64,000 nt of DNA from Ustulina deusta (lineage: Eukaryota; Ascomycota; Sordariomycetes; Xylariales; Xylariaceae). Below are positions 57,335-64,000 of the stretch, in pieces. Positions within the stretch are counted from its first letter, which is position 1, and the number at the start of each line of letters is the position of its first letter. The notes beneath the pieces were generated by a model. The model was not told the DNA's origin. It was given only the letters and a program-made list of their open reading frames with translations, and did no database searches. The DNA lies in NCBI GenBank assembly GCA_023159155.1, contig JAJNNX010000010.1, forward strand, positions 930,001 to 994,000. Direction: 5' to 3'. A program made the position numbers and the translations under genes.

Positions 57335-60300
57335 CTTGTAACCAAACAATTCGGCCAAGAGGCTTCCCCTGTTTGGACGAGCTCCCTCCAAAACAGAGAC
57401 TCCAGTTCAAGTGGTAGGATCTATGCTGCGCTGTCAAGAGGGACTATAAGACAGGAGATGAAGCTCAACGCCCTTTGTTGAAGGTCCTAGCCGTGTCAGA
57501 GGTTCAGCGCTATAAGCCCTAACGAGATGAGCTTTCTCTGAGACTTCCCGAGGTCCTTTCTACGTGGCTTTGACATCCACACGGCACTTGAAATACAACA
57601 ATCAAGATTCGACGGCATGAGAAAGTCTGAAGTCTCCAGTAAAAACGGCAGCAATTCGAGATGGCTAAAACGGACGAGTGGCTGAAAACCACATGCTTCG
57701 GGTCTGGGGCTAATATATGACCACCCCAATGCTGCTCCAACATGGTGCTCCATACTCACTAACGCAGTGTGCACATCAAGACATACACTACGGCAGAGCC
57801 ATACAAGGAAATCTTATTATTGACCCCACAAAGGTACTCGCAGCTACTCGTTATGTATCGCGTTTCCGAGCGGAAGTTCTGTAACTCGTGGTGTATCCTT
57901 TCGCGCGAACTAGGGTGGTAACTCGCCCCATAAAAAGGAAGAGAAGCGTGCGCACGATGATTCTTGGCGATACCAACGAGCCAACTCGACAGGGGGTCCT
58001 GCTAGTAAGTAAGAATGATGGAAAACCAATGCTAAAAAAAAATAAAAAAACAAAAAAACAAAAACGTCTGCTTCGTCGCCTGTCCACCCCCTTGATGTCA
58101 ATGCGATTTTTCTTGCAGCCCTCGTGACCATGAGAGGCGCTGGTGCTGACAAGCTGGGTTTGCCGCCTTAGGCACCACATCCGTTGTACTTTCAACGGGT
58201 GCGAGCAGAGATCTCAGGGACCCATTTGGACCCGTTGGAGAATTATGACACCTGCTGGACCATTTCTCCATCTTCGATACGGTGGGCGCGAGCATGATTA
58301 TTATTATTATTATTCCCATGCTGCCCCCGGCGGCCCCAGACTTAGTCCCGAAACCGCGAGCTGCGATCGGGAGCTCCAGGTCACGGTTGAACCCCTAACG
58401 TCAACGCGAAGGTGAAAACTCAGCTGGGCCTGTGGAGCGGCCAATAGGACGCAACTCCCAGAGAGCCCTTCCTCACCCCAGCCGCTCTGTCTCATGGTTC
58501 CGCGAGCGGCTTGGACAAAGTCGGGGGAGCGACTAGAGGCACGACGACGAGTCAGCTAGGTACTTGGCTAGACATGGGGTACAGCTCGCCACACGATCGC
58601 TCCCTTGTCCCGAACCAAAGTCACATGCACGAGGAGGCCTTCGTAACGTGTCAGCATTAAAAACGTGCCTAATGTGCTTGTTAGGCTTATCGACGGTGGA
58701 ACCGTTGGGGAATGGGGAAAAAGCCAGGTAGTGAATGCTTGGTCTCTGGCCAGATCATCTTGGCTCCCTCGTGACACTAAGTCGGCTCTCGCTTCTGCGA
58801 TGTTGTCGACTCCAAAGGCCAGTGGCTTGGCTCAGGGGTCGGTATCCAAGTACCCGATTCTACGTTCTTCCGAAGGGCCGAGAATAAACAACTTTTGCGT
58901 TCCAGACAGTGGGAGGACGTGGACTGGGTGGCATGCGCATAAGCTCAAATGACATACTGTAGTAAAATGAAGACGGGAATAATCAGTAATGCGTGTGCCG
59001 ATCTGTGCACCACCGTCTACTACCATACGCAGCCAGCGAACGATCCAATACCTAAAACAAGGTTTGACATTTTTGGAGGGGTTCAAACCGGGATTGCGTC
59101 AACCGTCTCAATGACGGCCGTCGTGAACTCCTATTTCTTCTTGGCGTTAAGTGGGGCGCATGCTTTCTCGCAGATCTGGGATTGCTAGACTACCTAATCC
59201 GACTAGCGCAATTCGACTAATTCGGTGGGTGGGGCTCCTTAGTCATCGCGTTACAGAAATGCACGAAGTCCCATTCGACAGCCCACCTAAATATACCATT
59301 AAAAATCCCTGCATGTAGCAGGGATCAGCTCACCTGCATCATTAGCACATTGGCGACGTACGATGATACATAGTACATGTACCACGAAACATGCCAAAAC
59401 TAGTAAAAAAAAGCGATGGTGAAAACGGTCTAGATATCGAGGAAAGCCGACTACGAAGAAATAGCAGTTCAATATGGCCTCAACCGCTGTGTGGAATCAC
59501 TTTTGAACTCAAGTAAAAACGATGAAAATTCTAGGTGGATATGGACACGTGTAGGGCTTTCCAATGGCACAAGTAGGTGGGCTACTATTTGACAACTACT
59601 GTTTAGTGGATTTCGGTGTCGGGGATCCTCCGAAGGGCTCTTCGGCGAATTTCCCGAAGAAATACCTAGCGGGCAGCCTCCGAAAAGGATTCCATGATCA
59701 CTACTACTATAAATCAAGCGCATTTAGCGAACCCCCAACTCGATTTACCTACCTAGGTCGGTAGATAGGGACACTACCTATACGGCCAGCACGCAGCGGT
59801 GCGTGTGCTGTACACGAAACTAATCCAGGCACGAAGTAACTACACTATCTGTCATGCTGGTAGTTGGCTGTTCGGTAGATCTGGGGAGATGAGGGGGAAA
59901 AGACACTACAGCGCAGGACTCCTAGTCTAGACCTTTAGTCTGCTCTGCAAGCTGAGTTGGGTGTGCACGACATTGCACCAACAGCAGTGCAAACCAGACG
60001 CAGGACCAAAGTAGCGCGTAAAATTTTATCCACATCGACGCTGCCTATTGACGTACATAGTACGTAAAACTAGACCAGTAGTGGAAAAGAGGGCAACCTA
60101 GCGCTAATAGGATTCGAGCCTACCCCCCCATTCTCTGTTCGCTTCACACTTCTCCAGCGAGCCCTCTTTTTCTGCGCGTATGGTAAGGCGTGTGCATACC
60201 ATATGGGTCCTGCCGGCAGGCAAATCGCCCTTCCTATACTGTACCTCATGGACAAGACGAGACAATATTGAATGTGTATATCACGGAACCGAAAATATTG

Positions 60301-60784
60301 TTCTATCGAAAGAGACGGCGTTCATCATGGCTACTAGCGGATCTACATGCTGCAGTCAACCATTTCGCATCCTTCGTCGTTGCAAGGATAGCCATCGTGG
60401 TGTAGATAGTATAAGCTTTTATCCAATGGAATATTCCATCGTGAGACTCGTGGGGTAGCCCACTCACACCTGTAACAAGCGGGGCTGAGCTTCTTCTCCT
60501 CCATCCGCAGGTGAGAAACGCTGGGAGTCGAACAAAAAATATATGGGTACATTTGTGGTACTGCACGACTCGTGCTGAGAGCGGTGATTCACCGCATTTC
60601 GATCGGGATGGGAGGTATCTCGACCGTATGTAAAGACGGTGAGTCTTGGACAAACCAGAAAGGTTCCCCTCTAGACTAGACAATTTTCCGTCTCGAAATA
60701 AAGCTCGGGATTCTGGACTACCTTGGGGCCAACTAAAATCAGGAAGGTAAGTATTGAATACAATAGGCGAAGTCTATGTCCCCT
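57335..60784. other. 3.4-kb gene-poor region
   Basis: This is the upstream region of the Ctf1-beta-like gene and the downstream region of the dehydrogenase gene. No frame carries a recognisable domain. An ATT trinucleotide tract of six units sits at 58297-58314, and an A-rich (AAAAAACAAAA) stretch near 58030-58060. A tRNA-like GGCTCGAATCC at about 60110 (minus) lacks a consistent acceptor stem, so I did not call it. Confidence 0.5.
58297..58314 (+). repeat. ATT trinucleotide microsatellite
   Basis: Six perfect ATT units in non-coding DNA. Confidence 0.85.
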
Positions 60785-61877
60785 TTAGTAATCGTAGAAT
60801 CCTTTACCACTCTTCTTTCCAAGCCAACCAGCATCGACCATCTTGGTCAGCAAGACACTTGGGCGATACTTCGAGTCGCCCGTCTCTTGGTGTAGAACTC
60901 TCATTATAGCGAGGCATGTGTCGAGCCCAATGAAGTCGGCCAATTGCAGTGGCCCCATGGGGACATTGGTGCCGTTCTTCATGATGGCATCAATGGAATC
61001 GCGATCACCGACACCAGTCTCCAGGCAGATAACGGCTTCATTGATGTACGGCATCAAAATCCGATTAGCGAGGAAGCCAGGCGAGTCGGCTGATACCGAG
61101 GCGACTTTTCCCATGGCTTTGCAAAACGTGATGGCAGTCTCGAGAGTCTCGGCACTCGTCTGTAGTCCACCGATAATCTCGACACCCTTCTGCACAGGAA
61201 CAGGGTTCATGAAGTGAGTCGAAACTACGCGGGAGCTAGCAGACGTATCTCGAGGGTCCCGTGTCGTCGCCGCAGCTATCTTAGTAATTGAAATAGACGA
61301 TGTGTTGGTCGCTAGAATGGTGTGATGGGGGCAGACTTGGGCGAGCTTGGCGAAAATATCGAACTTGAGCTGGGGGATCTCGGGTACGGCCTCGATAACG
61401 AAGTCAACCCCAGACAACTCCTCAATTGATGTCGTGCTCGTCAATTTTGAGCGGGCCTCGTCCGCTTGATCCTGCGTGATACGGGATTTGGAGACGTCTT
61501 TAGCCAGGAGCTTATCTGCAAATTACTGAGCGGGTGATCTAGAGGGAGGGGGTTGATTGCCGTGCTATGGGCTATGTGCTGACCTGCAAATGCCAATCCT
61601 TTATCCAGTGAAGCCTGCGAGTTATCTACTAGTGTGACCGGAACACCAGCTCTCTGAGCAGCGACCAGCGCAATGCCCAAACCCTATGAGATGCATGAGA
61701 AGAGGGTTACAAAGAGAGAGAGATCACATATGTCATGAGCAGCAGGCCTACCATCTGTCCAGCACCAATGACCCCGAGCCGCTTCACCTCTGCTGCATTT
61801 CGAGCAGGGCTGGAGCTAAATTGCCTGAACTGAGTTGCAAACTGCAAAGCTCGTCTCCTTGTAAAAACACCTGCCAT
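60785..61877 (-). CDS. mitochondrial 3-hydroxyacyl-CoA (3-hydroxybutyryl-CoA) dehydrogenase
   Basis: Exons 61877-61752, 61683-61584 and 61515-60785 join to 318 residues (introns of 68 nt both, donors GTAGGC and GTCAGC). The first 30 residues are Arg/Ser/Gln-rich with few acids (MAGVFTRRRALQF), fitting a mitochondrial presequence. The Rossmann NAD motif GVIGAGQMGLGIA is split by intron 1 after Met42. VDNSQASLDKG, STHFMNPVPV (catalytic His) and SPGFLANRILMPYINEA follow, and the C-terminal helical domain ends GWLGKKSGKGFYDY, complete for the family. The enzyme oxidises L-3-hydroxyacyl-CoA with NAD in beta-oxidation of short-chain fatty acids or butanoate. Its neighbour 3.4 kb downstream is a Ctf1-beta-like regulator of fatty-acid genes. 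That is suggestive but unproven. It is divergent from tof1. Confidence 0.94.
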
Positions 61878-62292
61878 TTTCGTCTTTGAATTTGATGGTG
61901 AACAATTGACGATGAGGATATGGTCTTCCTCCGGTGTTATTATGCGCCGTCATTGGAATGAGACTTTGCACTTTGGCCCGCATAGCCTCGGTCTTCGGAT
62001 AACTGTGGGCCAAATACGTCAGCCGGTCGCACAATTGTACCTAGGTCAGTACTTAGTACCTAGGAGGTCTCCTGCCAGGCCCGCACAGGCCACGTCCAGT
62101 CAATTTAGCTCGCGTCGTGTTCCATCAAACGGGCGCGTCGAATCGCGTCTACAGTTTTCATGGGCCTGCACTGGTGCTGGTAGCGTCGGTCAACCATGAA
62201 GACTCCATCAATGAGTCTCTGCAACTGATATTCAACGCACGATCCGCCGAAGAGGCGTCCGTTCCTCCTCACCCGCCACTTGCTGACTCAAC
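61878..62292. promoter_or_regulatory. bidirectional promoter region, dehydrogenase and tof1
   Basis: Only 415 bases separate the start codons of the two divergent genes. A cluster of CCTAGGT/GTACTTAGTACCTAGG palindromes occupies about 62038-62066. It is the only repeated feature in this promoter and could bind a regulator. Confidence 0.6.
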
Positions 62293-64000
62293 ATGGAGGC
62301 GCAAGATGGACTGCCGGATATTGTCCATCCCGAAGTTCGGGCACACACCAACAGTCTTGTGTCTGCTGTAGGTTTCCTGGTTGCATGTACCTTCTGCCAT
62401 GGCATTTTTCTGGCTGACTTGAGTCGTCGTGCAGCTTGGCGGTTTCAGCGCCGATGGGGACGATGAGGGGAGATATGTGCTGGGCGACTCGGCACTCGAG
62501 GTTTTACGGGACATCAAGAAATGGCTTCGCTTCTACGACGAGAAAACCAATCGCATGGATGTTGCACGGTGCCTGTCCGAGGCGAACGTGATCGACGGCG
62601 ACCTACTGCACATCCTCGCCGCCTGGCCCGAGAATGGCCCCGACAACAAGTTCAACGCGCGGGCCGCCCTCGCCTGCTTCGAGATCATGGTCCCCCTCAC
62701 CTGGCCCTTGGAACGAGACCTCGAGCAGATGACCATCAACCACCACAGACACCTCCCCGTGCTCCAACTCGCCCAACTTGGTTACAAACGAGCCGTCATA
62801 AACTACGATGCTGCTCAAATACTGCACACAGCCGTTCGAGTTGCATTGCCGTCCATGGCGCTCTCTCGGGGAGATCGGAGTGCTCGTGACGAAGGCATCA
62901 TAAAGCTCGTTCTCCTCTTCCTGCGAAACGTGGCAATGATATCGCCTCCGCCCGGTGTCAAATATGACGGCGATGAGTCACAAATCTCTCGATCCGCCTT
63001 GATTGATGCGTTTTCCTACCAGGACATCTTTCTCACTATCCTAACCATCGCTTCCAATATTGGGGAGGATTTCAGCCAGGAAGGTGTTATACTGATGGAG
63101 ATTATATTCCATCTGGTGAAGCGAGTCGATGTTGCCAAGTTGTTTATGGGTGATGAGCTGTTGAGCAAGACAAAAGCGAACGAGCTTACGGCCATGATGA
63201 GCAAAGAAGCAGCGATGCATAGGCCATACAACCGCAAGGCCCCCTCTCGGCATAATCGATGGGGAACCATGATCTGGGTAGATCGTGGCGATGGCAAGAT
63301 GTCTACTGTTACTGGGCAAGATGCCCTATTGGATGCTGCGACCCGGCAACAGAAAATAGACAACAGCAAAGTCTTTCGGCCCCCCCGGAGACCAGCAAAG
63401 GATGAAATGGAACCTAAGGACCTTGGTCCTCCGGTCTCACTAAACACTCGAGCTCGCCAACAACTAAAAAATTTCGTCGAGGAATTCCTAGACTCGGGTT
63501 TCAACCCCCTGTTCCAACACACGCGAAAGAAGTTGGACGATCAGAAAGACTACATCTTCGAATATCATTCACGACAATTCTTTTATCTGGTCGCATGGTT
63601 TCTAGAAGCAGAAAGAGCCAGAAAGAAGGCGGACAAAAATAATCAATCGATAAATCCTGCCGATGTGGGGAGTTTCAACTTAGTAGCTGGCGTGCTCAAT
63701 CAGCATATGTTCATCACATTGAACCGGGCGATGGCCGATTCAATGGAAAACAAGCGCTGGCAAGAGTTATGCGCTACTATGAGATGCTTCACTCAAATCC
63801 TGCTAACTGTCCAAGAGATGCTTGAATCCGGCCACGAAGAGGATGAAGAAATTGCGGAGAATACATTGAGCCGTATCTTCTATGAAGAAGAGACACATGA
63901 TCGTGTGGCCAATATTGCCAAAAACTATAAAGATCAGGGCTTCGAGTACCTTGACGCCTGTACTGAGTTGACACATACCTATCTTCGAGTTCTAGAGGCA
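62293..64000 (+). CDS. tof1: Tof1/Swi1 (Timeless) replication-fork protection protein, 3' truncated by window
   Basis: Exon 1 is 62293-62367 and exon 2 runs from 62435 to the window end, with a 67-nt intron (GTAGGT donor, GTGCAG acceptor). 547 residues are visible with no stop. The N-terminus [20 protein letters not shown], the spliced [18 protein letters not shown], and [20 protein letters not shown] with [20 protein letters not shown] match the Timeless/Tof1 family closely. The family forms a complex with Csm3/Swi3 and Mrc1 that stabilises stalled replication forks and supports the S-phase checkpoint. The HEAT-like helical Timeless domain fills most of the visible part, with a basic linker ([15 protein letters not shown]) near residue 295. 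Full-length members are about 1100-1200 residues, so roughly half is outside. The exon 1/exon 2 join is the only way to keep the family sequence in frame. Confidence 0.93.

Noticed and set aside
60089..60166. tRNA-like segment on the minus strand with a GGCTCGAATCC B box and a good T-arm stem
   Set aside because: The outer GAGGGC/GCCCTC pairing is not adjacent to the T arm, no anticodon arm fits, and the second T of the loop is C. I treat it as chance.
60539..60640. Segment with slight resemblance to 5S rRNA (GGATGGGAG and a terminal GTATGT)
   Set aside because: The conserved internal promoter and the opposite end of the molecule are absent on both strands.

Overview
The window is nuclear DNA of a filamentous ascomycete (Pezizomycotina), most likely a Sordariomycete and plausibly Hypocreales. 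The evidence is spliced protein genes with short introns (mostly 50-70 nt, with GTAAGT/GTGAGT-like donors, CTAAC-type branch sites and YAG acceptors), long intergenic spaces, and families typical of this group: a VIB-1/XprG-type Ndt80 factor, a Far11/HAM-2 STRIPAK subunit, a Ctf1-beta/FarB-like Zn2Cys6 factor and a DUF3435 recombinase remnant. There are no bacterial operon signals. All gene models below were assembled by hand from splice sites, and every multi-exon model closes in frame.

Layout. 1.6-4.7 kb (+): Kar9-like protein with a GAS2 domain. 5.4-8.8 kb (-): Far11/HAM-2, seven exons. 8.8-17.7 kb: an accessory, AT-rich island. It holds a cluster of eight AAACGTTT palindromes arranged as an inverted element, a small membrane-protein gene, a 409-bp MITE-like element with 52-bp perfect terminal inverted repeats, a decayed DUF3435 (FluG-domain type) tyrosine-recombinase relative, about 1.8 kb of degenerate AT-rich DNA and an F-box gene. 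17.8-21.4 kb: a divergent pair, dolichyldiphosphatase (-) and an RNF14/Itt1-type RBR ubiquitin ligase (+). 21.4-32.8 kb: an 11-kb stretch with no gene that I can support. 32.8-35.2 kb (+): VIB-1/XprG-type transcription factor. 37.3-38.2 kb (+): DUF2011 protein. 39.0-41.1 kb (-): seven-helix membrane protein. 41.1-46.7 kb: a second long gene-free stretch. 46.7-50.1 kb (+): Ctk1/CDK12-type kinase. 50.8-52.2 kb (-): AIF/AMID-type flavoprotein with a GC-AG intron. 54.0-57.3 kb (-): Ctf1-beta-like transcription factor. 60.8-61.9 kb (-): mitochondrial 3-hydroxyacyl-CoA dehydrogenase. 62.3 kb to the window end (+): Tof1/Swi1 (Timeless), cut off by the window.

The genes do not form one pathway. Some functional links are suggestive: Far11/HAM-2 (hyphal fusion) and VIB-1 (heterokaryon incompatibility and secreted proteases) act in related biology, and a Ctf1-beta-like fatty-acid/cutin regulator lies next to a beta-oxidation dehydrogenase. 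Ctk1 and Tof1 are housekeeping nuclear factors. The least explained DNA is the 8.8-16 kb island and the two gene-free blocks.
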